NCBI GenBank assembly: GCA_018136815.1
Contig: CM030934.1
Coordinates: 497,479-561,478 of the forward strand
Reading direction: 5' to 3'
Origin: Isochrysis galbana
Lineage: Eukaryota; Haptophyta; Isochrysidales; Isochrysidaceae
DNA length: 64,000 nucleotides
Below, piece after piece: positions 41,309-52,621 of this stretch. A program made the position numbers and the translations under genes. Under the pieces are notes generated by a model that had not been told where the DNA came from, did no database searches, and saw only the letters and a program-made list of their open reading frames with translations. Within the stretch, counting starts at the first letter, position 1. Each line of letters opens with the position of its first letter.

Positions 41309-44300
41309 ATGGCGGTCGTCTCGTCTGCGCCGTCCCCTCTCGGCGCGGCGCAGCTGGGGGGATACGCCGCGCGTGCGTGCGGAGCTTCGTGCGCTGGCGC
41401 TCGAGGTCGACGCGCGCAGAGCCCGCCTGCCTCCCCTCATCGCCTCAGTGCTCCGCTTCACAGATGGCCTCTCGTCTCTCTCTCCCTCCGTCTCTCTCTC
41501 TCCTTCTTCTCTCTCTCTCTCTTCCTCCTCGCTGCTCGAGGAGGTGCCCGCACAGGTGGGCGCAGACCTCGCCGCCTCACTCTCTCAGCTCGACGACATC
41601 GCCATCAACTTCGGAGCGCAGATCCGAAGAGCAGTTGTCGCCCCGCTGCAGGAGCTGCAGACAGCAGCAGACCTAGCTCTAAGGAGAGCAAGGGCTCTCG
41701 ACGAGGAGACTGAAGCCTTAGAAGCGGCACAGCGATCATATATCTCATGCTCTCGCGATTCCGCCGTCGACGCGCGCGCCGCAGCCTACCAGGACGTCGA
41801 GGACCGTAGGGCCTCTGCCAGCGCTGCGATGCTTGAGACAAAGGTCGCGCTGCGCGATGCGCGCTCTGGGCTCGCGTCGGCACCGCAGCGGGCGGTGGCG
41901 GAGTTTCTCGTGGCACAGCTCGCGTACTATCAGAGTTGCGCGCGGATTCTGACCGCGCAGGTGCCGCGCATTACTGCGATGCTCAAGGTAGCTTGTTGCT
42001 GCCCACACCTGGCGCTGCAGTGCCTGCGCAACCGTCGAGGCATCCTACAGCTGCTCATGGTGTGGTATGTGCCCCTGGTGCTCCAGGCATCTGATACGGA
42101 GGAAGCGAGCCTGGCAAACGCAGTGCGGTTAGAAAGTGTTGTGAGGCAGGCGCATCTCGAGCCTAAGGTGAGCGCGTCGCATACGCGGCACACGGCCCTG
42201 AGCTTAGTACCTCCGCTGCAATTCAATAGGAAACCAAGACAGCTCAATGTGGCTTCAAGCTGGCTTGAGATGCTCACGCACGCCACCTACTTGCCATCCC
42301 GCCGCCTAGGTGCGAGATGCGACAGCCATTCCTCTGTGCGATGGATGGCTTCATAAAGGCGTCCCTGCCGTCCTGACCCCTACTGAGCGGCTCGTGCCCC
42401 ATCGCTACAAGCCAATGGTCAGGTGCGCACTTGAGGCGTGTCTGAGCTAGAACACCCTTGCCATGACTTGCTGCTCGCGCCCTCATACCGCGCCTGTCAA
42501 ATATCCCCTTCACTGGCGGTGGGACTAGGCGCTGGTTTGTCCTTGATTCGAACGGGCAGCTCTTCAACTTTCGCACGCGCGAGGAGAGCGCTCGTGCGCG
42601 CTCTGTCGCCATCGACTTAAGGTGTGATCATACCAAGGTACGGATCCACCGTGCTACACTTAAATGGAGCTCCTGGATTGCATCTGATTGACACACACAG
42701 AGTAATCGTATGAGCCTCGAATCACGTCCTCTCCAGATGTCTTCCATCGATGACACCCTGGAGATCAATCTGCATGTTGGAGGCCAATTGCATTGCCTTA
42801 AGGTGTGGTCACGAGCCAATCGCGCCCATTGCATCCAGCATCCAAAATTGGCGGTGTGGTCGCGCGGGCGCGGTGCTCGGTTCACGCCAGCTGCATCAGT
42901 GCCCGCCGTCCTCCGGACCGTCCAGCGCGCCTGCCTTGCCGCACAGGGTGTGCAGAGTAGCACTCGGCGCGATGGCTCATTCGCACCTTCTTTGCCGCCA
43001 CCCACACGCGACCACCACGTACACCCATTCCGCCACTTCATGTCAAACGCAGGCTACGGACGCCGCCGAGCGAGAGCGCTGGGTACGTGCTATGTCTCCT
43101 TTTCTCGAACGCGAAGTGGATGCGATCTGCCGTGACCCGACACTTCAGGATCGGCAGATGGAGGGCTCTAGGATAGGAGAGGCTGAAGATGAAGTGCCTC
43201 ACAATTTCGTGGAGCGGGGAAACTTGGGGGCTGCCGCAGAAACGAAAGCAGCGGAATCGTCAGGCATTCGAGCGGATGCGCCGATGGAGGAGACAGCAGG
43301 GGAAGCGAGTGCGAGTCGCCGCCGGCCCACAACAATCCAGGGGTGGCTGCGCCGGCAAGATGCCCATTTGATGCGCCGATGGAGGCGGTGGTGGTGCGAA
43401 ATTGATCGGGGACATTTGGTCTGTACACTTTTCGACTCGGTGAGTTGTTGCACTCGGCTGTCAACTTACGACTCTCGGCCCGTTGCCACGCTGTCATGAC
43501 CAATAGCGCCCGATTTGCGCGTAGCTCCCAGCACTTAATGTGGAAGTGAAGCTGGGACAACATTTCCCATTCGTCATCTTTCTCACTCGCACGGAGCTCA
43601 GGCGTTGTCTTTCCTCACGGTCCAGGTTCGCATATCCGACCTACCGGGGGTAGCAGCCGCTGGCCGGCGCACGCTCCCGTTCTCGGCCTCGTTCTCTGGT
43701 TCTGCGTCCCGTCGGGCTCTGCAGCAGCAACAGCCGCCGCCGCCGCCAGCAGCAGACGGCCTCACGGCGCCCATGATGCTTGCCGACGAGGCCGGCGCCA
43801 CCGTCACTGCAATGACGTCCGTTGCGACTGTGGGCCGCCCAACAAGCAACCAATCCTCACGCGCTGCCACGCCCGATGCTCGCCGAGTCTCAAACACGCG
43901 TCAAGATTGTGCTGACGACGCGCCGATGCGCCATCTGCAGCTCGCCGTTGCGGACGAAGTTCTTCGCGCTGGCGTACAACATGAGGAAAGCGACTACGAT
44001 GGTATAGGCGCCTCGACGCGCTCTCCGCTCCCGTTCCGTCCAATATCCGAGGTGGCTCTGCCTCTATCGACCCTCAGCGTGCGCGAAGCTCGCGGGGCAC
44101 CCCCCTTCTGTTTCGAGGCTATCTCGCCGTCCATGTCACTAGTGTTGCAGGCCGCCACGCAGGAGGAGATGGATGAGTGGCTTCAGGTGAGAGGAAGTAG
44201 TGCCCACCCGTGGGAGTCCACGTCACTGGAGGCGAGACGGCACACCACGACTTCATGGCCTCGTGAGTCGCGGCTGCCCGTAAGCGTGCTGGCTAGGCAA

Positions 44301-45667
44301 TCTATCCCGCCTCCTGTGGTGCACAGGTGCTCCGCTACGCCATCGAGGCCTCTCTTGGACAGCGCGCTGTGACTCCTCACCTGCCGTCGGCTATCACTGC
44401 CGTTCTGAAGGTTGAGGGCAACGATGCCTGCGCCGATTGCGGTGTGGCGCACCCCACGTGGGCTTCTATCAACCTGGGCATTGCCATCTGCCTCGAGTGC
44501 GCCGGAGCTCACCGCAGACTGGGCACGCACCTCTCCAAGGTGAGTCTTGCTCGATTCTTATGGCCGACGAAAGAACAACGACCAAGGCCTCGATCTCGAT
44601 GCGACACTACATTACCCACTCTCGTTTCTGCCTCTCGCCTACTCGTGCAGGTCCGCTCCCTTGAACTTGACACCCGCCAGTGGTCTTCCGTCCAAGTCGG
44701 CATCATGTGTCGTCTGGGTAATCGTGTCGCCAACCAGATTTGGGCACCACAGTCTTCGGACACCTCCGCATCGCGCCTCGGGCCGGACGCCTCTCCGGGA
44801 GAACGCGAAGCGCACGTTCGCGCCAAGTACCAAGAACGTTCGTTCGTGCCAGGCAACGGCCCGCTCATAATCGGTGCTCTCCATCGGGCGGCTGCTGAAG
44901 ATGACGTCGCTGCGTTAGCTGCGGTGCTGGCGAGGGGCGCCAACGTGGAGGAAGAGGCGCGTGAGACGGAAAGGGTTATTGACCGTCAAAAAGGAGCCTC
45001 GGGGGGGCCTTTAGAAGTTGCGTCTCAGTCGACCTCGACCATGGAGGCTAACGGTGATGTTGTTGCCATGGCGCTTGAGATGTCTGCGGCCGTGCCTAAC
45101 ACCTCATATCCCGTTGGGAGCCGGCCGTTGCACGTGGCCGCGTCGACAGGTAGCGTACATGCGCTAGAGATGTTGTTGCTCAATTCGGCAGAAGTTGAGG
45201 CGGAGGACTCGAGTGGCAAGACTGCCCTTAGGCTAGCGGTCGAGGGAGGTCACGCGCACGTTGTCGAGGTACTGTTGACGCGCGGCGCCAACATTTCCCA
45301 CGCCGACGCGAGGGGATCCACACCCATCGGTGCCGCTCAGGTAGAGCTTTCAATTCTAATATGTTGCAAAAAATATGCTGCGGGCGCGGTTTACTAATAC
45401 CATGGGCTGACCCTAGACGCCCACTTAACATCTCGCATATCTTCGCCATCTGATACCATCATCAGAGCACAAGCTGCGTGACGGCCATCACAAGTGACCT
45501 TCTACTTCCATGCCTACCTAAGATTAGGAACGGATCTGACTATTGTGCGTTTGCCTTTCCCTTAGGATCTTGGGCATGACGACATCATGGAGGCGATGCT
45601 TTCCTACAAGCTGGCTCAAGACGAAAAGCTTCTTGCGCAGGTCATTCATCATGGAGAATACGGATAA
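41309..45667 (+). CDS. ACAP-like ArfGAP: BAR, two PH domains, ArfGAP finger, ankyrin repeats
   Basis: A GTPase-activating protein for ARF that would work at curved membranes. Exons read by eye: BAR to 41987; 42087-42167; a PH part ending 42621; 43053-43439; 43626-44186; 44327-44539; 44651-45340; 45566-45667. BAR begins DTPRVRAELRALALEVDARR. PH1 shows SNIPFTGGGTRRWFVLDSNG and ends ATDAAERERWVRAM. PH2 starts IQGWLRRQDAHLMRRWRRWW and, after a 110-residue insert, ends FCFEAISPSMSLVLQAATQE. The ArfGAP finger is CADCGVAHPTWASINLGIAI then CLECAGAHRRLGTHLSK (CxxC-x16-CxxC plus the catalytic Arg), followed by VRSLELDTRQW. Ankyrin repeats follow (GSRPLHVAASTGSVHALEML, SGKTALRLAVEGGHAHVVEV). The extreme N terminus is unresolved because ATG 41309 is not in the BAR frame. 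PH1 lacks clear splice sites at 42430-42497 and 42622-43052. Confidence 0.85.
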
Positions 45668-46384
45668 TCACGTAGCTGTCATTGGGGCCGAGCCACCGCG
45701 CATACGTTTTCTAGCTCGCACTCGGATCTTTGTGACATGTAGGCTGACTATCTTCAACCATCCGCGCGCCAGCGCGTTCCGCTCGAAAATGATATCTTGA
45801 ACTTGTTATGATCGGCGTGATGCCAAAGCTACCATGGGTGGAGCGAGGAAAATTCCTCAGTGTCATCCAACCGTGCTGCCGACTTAGGACCCAGGAGGGT
45901 TGGCAAGCAAGACGTTTGGAGCACAATAAACTGCGCTCCTTCCTTGTCCGCCGGTATGCCCTGCATGTGCATTTGCTGTGGGCCCATGTTGCCCGTGGGC
46001 TTGTGATTTCACTCGTTTGTGACCCATCGTCCACACCGCGTTTAACTTCATTTAACTTGATACCCGTGACGCGCTAGCTCTCAGCATCGCCTCACGACCA
46101 AACTACTGCCTATTGTGTATTGTGTATTGTGCGTCTCAAAAGAATGAGAGAAATGGAATAAATAGGTAGAGCGGTTGCGCAAACCCGTAGTCTTAAAGAC
46201 TACCGGGTTGTCTTCGGGGGGGGGGGGGGGAGACAACGGAAGCTCTTTGGCCTGAAAGCGGAGGATAAGAAACTCACGGAGGGGGAACTCCTGCAGTGGT
46301 TCGGCTACGCCATTGCCATCTCTATTCACTCTGCACTCTGGCCTCTCGCTCGATGCGATGTGGAGCACGACGCCAACGCCAAAA
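45668..46384. other. Intergenic, no gene seen
   Basis: This is 3' sequence of the ArfGAP gene and then AT-mixed DNA with a 15-base G run at 46216-46230. I recognise no protein in it. Confidence 0.4.
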
Positions 46385-46600
46385 TCCCTCTTACCAGCGA
46401 CGAGAACGAGAGCGACGGATGACGACCGACGACAGGACGACGGACAGAGACACCCAGGAAAACACCCCAACTCTCGCCCCACGACTTTCTCACATAACTC
46501 GACTGAAATCAAACCCAAACACTCCGATCAGACAACGACGGACGACGATCAAAGGGCGATCTGTCGGCGATCTTGTCTGGAACGGGAATCGCACCAGATC
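46385..46600 (+). repeat. Dispersed repeat C, copy 2
   Basis: This is nearly identical to the reverse complement of 1090-1315, running from the GACGACAGGACGACGGACAG region through ACTTTCTCACATAACTCGAC to TCTGGAACGGGAATCGCACC. After the last shared base the two copies diverge abruptly. The copy at 1090 sits inside an inverted-repeat transposon, so this may be a fragment of a related element. Confidence 0.75.
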
Positions 46601-47326
46601 AGGGCTCTCGCCGCCTGCAAGAGGTCCTCTGATGTTCCTAGGTTGAAATCCTTGTCTATAGTGTACAGAGGGCTTATCATTTTCCGCATGTGTTTGTTGC
46701 TCGGGGCGTGTACCCTCATGTTCTCGCGTTGTTTTTTTTACCTTAGAAAGAACCCGACCTTCGCCGTTACTAATATGTGGTACTATAACAATAGTTTTAC
46801 GGGGGGAGAGTTAGTAGAAGTAAGGAGGGAATCTACAAGACTTCCCGTGCACTGATGACAACAAGGGCGCGGGGGTAGGCTAACCGCTGGGAAAAACCCA
46901 CGACGGCGAACACCTGCGACGAAAAACGAGGGCGAGCGCGGGGGAAAGCGCGGCAAGGAGGGACCCAGGCGCGATCGCAAAGCACAAGGACCAGGCCTGG
47001 GAATCAGGACGCACGGGCCACAAGGAGGCGCAAACAGGCAAGGAGCGAGTGATGAGTTACGAGTGACGAGCGGCGCGTATAACGCCTATCGAGTAAAGAA
47101 CGACTAACGAGTAAAGTCAAAGGCCGCGGACGAGCGACGAGGTCGATCGCGAATGCGACAAGCGGCAGATCCCAACCGGACATACGTCAACCTAGACAAG
47201 CCGGTCAGCCATTCGGAGATCGAGATAGTCAGGAGTCAGGAGTCAGGGCGATACGCCACATGGCAAGAGGCGCAAAGCGCAAATTCAAATTTACAATTCA
47301 AATGACAATTCACGGTTCACGGGATC

Positions 47327-47465
47327 CCCCTCGCGCTAGTAGCGGAGTAGTGCGTAGTGCACGAGGGGGGGCGCCTGATGGCGGGGGAGAAGGGCCGGGG
47401 AAGTGGGGATATAGAAAGTTTGCTGCGTGGAATTAGTGGGTCCATAGCCGTGTGTGTGGTGTTGA
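47327..47465 (+). repeat. Dispersed repeat F, copy 1
   Basis: TAGTGCACGAGGGGGG, CGCCTGATGGCGGGGGAGAA, GGGCCGGGGAAGTGGGG and TAGAAAGTTTGCTGCGTG occur in the same order at 56152-56287. The layout (purine-rich, then a GTGTGTGGTG end) resembles repeat B in style but not in sequence. An AT-rich hydrophobic frame follows at 47452-47724 (SIIIIIVVIVMTLVTGISTS). It is not conserved behind the other copy, and I do not call it a gene. Confidence 0.65.
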
Positions 47466-47724
47466 TATCATACATGTACGATTTGTTCAAATTACTAGTA
47501 TAATTATAATTATCGTAGTTATCGTTATGACATTGGTCACAGGTATAAGTACATCAACATTATTATTCATGGTAGCCGCTGCATCTTTAGATTTTTATTT
47601 GCTATGGCATCGTCCCTGGCTTCTGGCGTGTCCTTCGTTCCGTCAGCACTGCGGCAATTTGTTTGTCTTAGTGCACATTGTCACATTGTGCGTCGCATCG
47701 TGCATCGTACTGCGGTCTCGATGA

Positions 47725-48250
47725 GCCATGAGACGGGCACAGCTGTACCAACAACAAACATCCACATCCACAAGTAAGTCCATCACAATGATCACTCACA
47801 ACCACAACGGCATCTTCATCCATCCCCACGCCCACGTCTACATGCAAATGTACCTCACATCCAGGAGCACATCACTCAGTGAAGGAAGCATCGCATGCGG
47901 CTGAAGAATGGCGGCGCCTGCTTGTACACACAGATAGAGACACAGCGAGACTGATTTATCTCCGAGGACCAAAGCCAACGGCAACATCACTGAACGACTT
48001 GCCAACCTATCTGTTATGTGTGGCTTAGTGAGCCCTGAACCAGGGCACGGCCACATTGGTAACATGGCACAGTATGCTGTTCCAGTCGAATCGATACTAC
48101 GTCTTGTGGCGTGCATATACGCAGCCATCGTGATGAGAGATACGCTTGCGCGCCGACAGATAAGATGGTATTTAACCCTAGTCCGAAGCCTTCGCTGGCC
48201 GTTGGCGCTTGCTTCACAATCTTTCACCTGGTGAGCATCGCAGAGACTTT
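47725..48250. other. Intergenic, no gene seen
   Basis: This is mixed-composition sequence with no frame longer than about 130 residues and none with recognisable features. Confidence 0.35.
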
Positions 48251-48251
48251 A

Positions 48252-48592
48252 GGCGAGCGCTGATTGGTGAAGGCTTGGCCTTTGTTCTCTGCTGGCTCGC
48301 ATCTGGATTCGGCACGCGGTGGGCGAGCGAGTTGTCGGGGGTGGCCTGCTCGTTCTTCTTACGTCGCGCGTGCGTGACTCCCGCTCCGCCTCTGAGTTCG
48401 GCTGCTGCTGCTGCTGCTGCTCTCTGTGTTTGGGGAGGCGTGAGCGGCGTTGGGCAAGCCGCGCCTCGAGCTTGAGGGAAGGCCGGGCATGCTGCGGTAG
48501 CAGGCAGACGACGCCGTCGAGGAGTGATGAAATCGGCGAGACGGTCTCTTCCTCATCGGAGGAGAGGAGGAGCTCGGGATCCGAGGGCATTT
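48252..48592 (-). CDS. Possible first exon of an unrecognised gene
   Basis: From ATG 48592 the minus strand reads MPSDPELLLSSDEEETVSPI, SSLLDGVVCLLPQHARPSLK, LEARLAQRRSRLPKHREQ and a glutamine run encoded by the TGC repeat at 48403-48421. The acidic SSDEEE patch and the long CT tract immediately upstream on the coding strand (48600-49000) match the style of other gene starts in this window. The frame continues to 48249 without a recognised domain, and I found no second exon. It is a weak call. Confidence 0.3.
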
Positions 48593-48599
48593 GGGGGCG

Positions 48600-49440
48600 G
48601 AGGCGATGGGAGGGGGGGACGGAGAGCCGCGGGGGGGCGGGGGGGGGGAGGGGGCGGGAGGGGTGGGACAGGCTGGGGGGGGGGGGGACAGGAAGGGGGC
48701 GGGGGGGGAATAGGTGGGAAAGGGGGGGGAGAGAGAAGAAGAGGAGGAGGAGAGGAGGTGAGGAAAGAGAAGGAGAGAGGGAAAGAGGAGAGGAAGGAGC
48801 CATTTGTTAGTTCATCGTCGGCACACTGTATGTGTGTGTTGGGGGGGGGGGGCGGGGGGGGGGCGCAGAGAAGGAGAGAGGGGGGTGAGAAGGGAAGAAG
48901 AGAGAGAAGAGAGAGGAATCTGACAGTAGGTGAGAGAAACGCCGTGGGGGTATTGAAAGGGGGGGGGAGGGGGGAGAGAGAGAGAGAGACGCCGTGGCGG
49001 CGCTTCTTCGCTCGGCGGCGGAAGGCTTCGACTTCTTCTTCTGTAAAAAGTGAAGTTATCTACGGTATCCCTCCCTGTATCCCTCCCTGTGGAGGAGTCG
49101 GCGTCAGGAGAGTGGGAAGGGGTGGGAAAAGGGGGAGGGGGGGGGAGGGGGGGGTGTTCACTTGATAGGCCGGACAGCAGGACGTGGTAGAAGCGTGGTA
49201 GAAGCGGAAGAAAGGAAGGAGAGAGAAGGGGAGGGAAGGGGGGGACATCGAGGAGGCCGTGGTGGCCGTCCCCCCCCCCGGTGTTCCCCCCCCCGGTGTT
49301 CCCCCCCCCCCCCCCCCCCCCCGCGCGCGCCCCTGCCTTCTCCCTCTCACCTCCCCTCCGCCTCCGCTCTTCCTCTCTCTTCTGAGCTTCTGAGAGGGAG
49401 ACGGCGCGAAGGGGAAGGAAAGGGACAGGCAGACTCACCG
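48600..49440. repeat. G/GA-rich low-complexity block with C-run minisatellite
   Basis: More than 800 bases are dominated by G runs and GAGAGG. At 49269-49322 two copies of CCCCCGGTGTTC separate long C runs, and TATCCCTCCCTG occurs twice at 49065-49092. Long open frames on either strand here are composition artefacts. Confidence 0.8.
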
Positions 49441-49871
49441 AGAGGTCGGTGCCGCCGTGCTACTCGGCGCTCGGAGCTCTCCGCCTTGATGCGGTGAGAT
49501 GTCTCCCGCCGGGTTCACGGAGGCTCGCCAGAGGAGAAAGAAGAGAGGGGAAGATGGAAGGAGAAAAGAGTCTTTGAAAGAGGGACGAAGGAGGGGAGAG
49601 GAGGGATTGAGACGTGCCCCAAGATGACGGGAACTCATTCCTCGTCTCGCTCTACCTCCTTCTCATCCCGCCGCGACCTCCCTACCTCTGTACCCCTTTC
49701 AGCGGCGGAACGGCTGCTCTCGAACATTCGATAGAGGATTCGCGCTCAAGACTTCATCGAAGCCGAGGAGAAATCATCGAAGCCGAGGAGATTGCATCTA
49801 AGCCGAGGCACCATGTGCCACCTCGCAGCTCGACGGGCCTGCCGGCTAAGGCTAAGGCTCGCAGCTCCCAA

Positions 49872-50090
49872 GTAGAGCATAGAGCACAAGGGGAATTGCC
49901 GCAAGACGGGGGAAGTGAGGGAAAGGGGGGGAACGGGGAACGGGCGTGGCTACTTACTAAGGAAAGTCCCCATCCATGCCGCGCGCGAGGCGAGAACATT
50001 AAAAGGTTTTTAACCCTCACTCAGCACTCAGTCAGACGCTAATCTAGCTAATAATGCTTGGTCGCCATGGAGATGGAGCCCCCCCCCCCC
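49872..50090 (+). repeat. Dispersed repeat B, copy 3, with ATGGAG start
   Basis: GAGCACAAGGGGAATTGCCG, GGGCGTGGCTAC, GCGCGCGAGGCGAGAACATT and AAAAGG plus T run match repeat B. TTGGTCGCC-ATGGAG follows at about 50050, identical to the context of the ORF at 8425. The coding-like part breaks down within about 40 bases into a C run and unrelated sequence. Confidence 0.65.
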
Positions 50091-51140
50091 GCCCCACTCA
50101 CCACTCACTCTCTTGACTCTTGACTTCCCTCATGCCCTCATGAGTCATGAGGGGCGAGAACCACCCATCCCCCCGCCCGTTTCCGTTTCCCCCGCTGTTT
50201 CTAGCGCCAAGTGTACTACTACTGACTACTGCTGCAGCCGTCGAAGTGCCGTCACATGTGACATGTGACATGACATGTGCGTGCGGACCAGGGCTAGGCC
50301 TTGAGCCCAAGGAGAATCCGAATCTGCACGCCTTGCGTGTCCACGACGACCATAGAAGACGATATATAGATATATAGCGAGGAAGGCACGTGCTCATGCC
50401 GAAATATGCATGCCAAGAGGCCTGAATACAACAAAGCGATGCTCGATAAGAAGGTTGGTGTGGCAACGCGCAACGCACGAGACGGTCGACGGTCTGGTCG
50501 TGCTGCTTTCCAATCTACTCGGCGACTGCCCTCCGTCGTCTCGCTTGCGCCTCAGCTGGCAATGGACCGGGCAAGCGTCGAAAGTGAACGTATTGAGTAT
50601 CGGCCTTCCTGAACGGGAGAGCATCGCGAACCTGTTCCGACAGCTGGGCGTAGATAGACCTCGTGGAGGAGAAGCCGCTCTGGGCAAGGGACTGAAGACT
50701 GAAGTGCGCGGCGCGATGTGAGCTAGTCCTGCCAAAATTCGCCCAACCAACTAGTCCTGCCAATTTGCGGTCTGAAAGCGCGCGGCGCGATGTGTTCGCC
50801 GTAGATATTTAGAGAATTTACAGCGGATGTGATTCCTACATGGTAAACACGGGTTTACCGTGTTTGTACAGACAGAGGCCAAAAACAGCCCGTTTTCACC
50901 GTGTTTCAAACGCCCTCCCTAGCAGCATGCCGTGTTTGCGAGGTTCCCGTGTTTCTAGAAAAGCCAAAAACAGGCCGTATTTGCTGTGTTTGGAGGCCCC
51001 CCCTGCCGTGTTTCACATCTACATCTAGGATGTGATTGCTCCACGCGCTCTGATATCCATTGTATTATTGCCACATTACGCATTACGGGATAACAAACTT
51101 TTCGCACACACTCTCTAAATGAATATTGTTGTATAAATGA
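50091..51140. other. Intergenic, no gene seen
   Basis: TCATGAG and GACATGTGACATGACATG short repeats lie at 50125-50280. At 50840-51005 the word CCGTGTTT recurs six times with CAAACACGGTGAAAA-like neighbours, a small degenerate repeat. No gene was found. Confidence 0.4.
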
Positions 51141-51145
51141 CTATG

Positions 51146-51212
51146 GACATTTGATGGCTCCATTCGATTGATGTTGATGTTGATGTCCCATAATTGACGG
51201 AACGACACCTTT
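51146..51212 (-). repeat. Dispersed repeat E, copy 3 (inverted)
   Basis: On the minus strand this reads GTGTCGTTCCGTCAATTATG then GGACATCAACATCAACATCA and AATGGAGCCATCAAATGTCC. It is the same end as at 33623 and 53422, with a small local ATC expansion. Confidence 0.65.
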
Positions 51213-51685
51213 GGGCTAGCGCAGGTAGAAAGCTAGTGAAGAGCTAGGAGGTGGCATAAGGGGAAGGGTGCGCTTGCGCTTGCCGCGGCAGGGAGTCCTG
51301 TCTTGAGTGAGCGCTAGTCCCGTTCCTTTGCCGCGCCGCGACCCATAAAAAATTGTCAAAAATTAATTACAAGTAGTTCTGATCTTTCACGTAAACGTAA
51401 ACATGAAAATAAGATTTCTCGTGAGTAGTGAGTAGCTCGCACAGTGTATGGAACCCTTTCTCTCTATTTCTGCACGTGTGAGGGCGAGGCATGTGACACA
51501 TGGCACCGAGGGCGCAGGAACCAGGAGCCGGGGGCGGATTTAGCGTAGCTGATTGCTTATGATTCCTACTTCCTACTCCTTGACAACCAACAAGAAAGGC
51601 CATACAGAAGCCTGGGAGCAGTGCGTGGGCCCCAGGAAGGCTTGAGATCGCCCATATGATGAGTTCACCGACAATTATCCACTTC
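51213..51685. other. Intergenic, no gene seen
   Basis: The sequence lies between the repeat E copy and the 3' end of the YaaA gene. No open frame of note. Confidence 0.4.
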
Positions 51686-52621
51686 TCATGCCCGCCGAGT
51701 GCGCTTCATACGGCTGCCGCTTCGGCTCGCGGCGGACTCCTCTTCTATGGGCTCGGAGGCGGGTGCCCGCGCAGGCTTCCTTGCCACGCCGTTTGGCGCT
51801 CGTTTGGTACCGGAGGAGCCACTATTCGGGCCAACGCGCTGGTACACGAGCTTCGTCTCGGTGGAGGCGGAAGGCACAAATCTCCAGCCGTCCGAGAACT
51901 CCTTGAGCTGCTGGGGCTTGCACACACGATTCAAAGCACAAAAGCGAACCATGGCACCGCGTGCTGTCTTCGCGTGCACTGCGGGCCCCGGAAACACCAC
52001 GGTCACCACTGGCACAGGCAACCCTCCGCCAGGCGTGAGGTCGACGGCTTTGGCGTACTCCTGCGACGCGACATTTAGAACAAAGCTGGGCGCGTTTTTG
52101 GCTGTTTTGATCTCCTCGGCGAGCGCCTCCGTCAGCTGGCTACCCCAGAACGCGTAGAGATTGGGCGTCTCCTCATCCACCTTTAAGCGCGTGCTCATCT
52201 CCATTCTATATGGCCTGATCTGGTCGAGCGGACGCACGATGCCATAGAGTCCGCACAAGATTCGCAAGCTACTCTGCAGGTATTCCAGGTGCTCTGGCGC
52301 AAGGCTCGGCGCGTCGAGACCTTTGTACGCGGCGCCCTCGAAGGCGCCTAGGGCCACTCGTTCTGGCTGCGCCTCAAACTCCGCATACCGCCGATGGTTG
52401 AGCTGGGCAAGAGAGTCGGAGAGGCCCATGAGCGCCTTAAGCTGCGGTCGAGTGAGCGCTGCCGCTGCTCCGGCGAGCCGCGCCGCCTGGGCGAGAAAGG
52501 CGCCCCGTGTGGGTGTCGCCGATGCGAGGGCCGAGCTCAGCGTGTCCTCAAAGTTCAGAGTCTTTGCGGGAGAGAGCAGGATGAGAGGCGCACCGCGAGG
52601 CGGCGACGAGGCGGAACACAT
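51686..52621 (-). CDS. yaaA: YaaA / UPF0246 family protein
   Basis: In bacteria YaaA is an oxidative-stress protein that lowers intracellular iron and binds DNA. Eukaryotic copies are found in algae and protists and are poorly studied. The start chosen is ATG 52621 (MCSASSPPRGAPLILLSPAK); the open frame upstream is arginine/glycine-rich 5' UTR-like sequence. The hallmark LLSPAKTLNFE opens the fold. Then come LMGLSDSLAQLNHRRYAEF, ALGAFEGAAYKGLDAPSLAP, LRILCGLYGIVRPLDQIRPY, RMEMSTRL, PSFVLNVASQEYAKAVD and VVTVVFPGP. These follow the family order. It is 311 aa against about 250 in bacteria. The extra 45 residues are a C-terminal basic tail (SGSRMKRTRRA at the end) that could direct it to the nucleus (inference). 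No intron. Confidence 0.93.
   Translation of the reverse strand: MCSASSPPRGAPLILLSPAKTLNFEDTLSSALASATPTRGAFLAQAARLAGAAAALTRPQLKALMGLSDSLAQLNHRRYAEFEAQPERVALGAFEGAAYKGLDAPSLAPEHLEYLQSSLRILCGLYGIVRPLDQIRPYRMEMSTRLKVDEETPNLYAFWGSQLTEALAEEIKTAKNAPSFVLNVASQEYAKAVDLTPGGGLPVPVVTVVFPGPAVHAKTARGAMVRFCALNRVCKPQQLKEFSDGWRFVPSASTETKLVYQRVGPNSGSSGTKRAPNGVARKPARAPASEPIEEESAASRSGSRMKRTRRA

Noticed and set aside
47452-47724. Hydrophobic 90-residue frame after repeat F
   Set aside because: Short, AT-driven Ile/Val content and not found behind the second repeat F copy.
48812-49438. Long minus-strand frame and matching plus-strand frames
   Set aside because: Encoded almost wholly by GA and G-run low-complexity DNA; no protein features.
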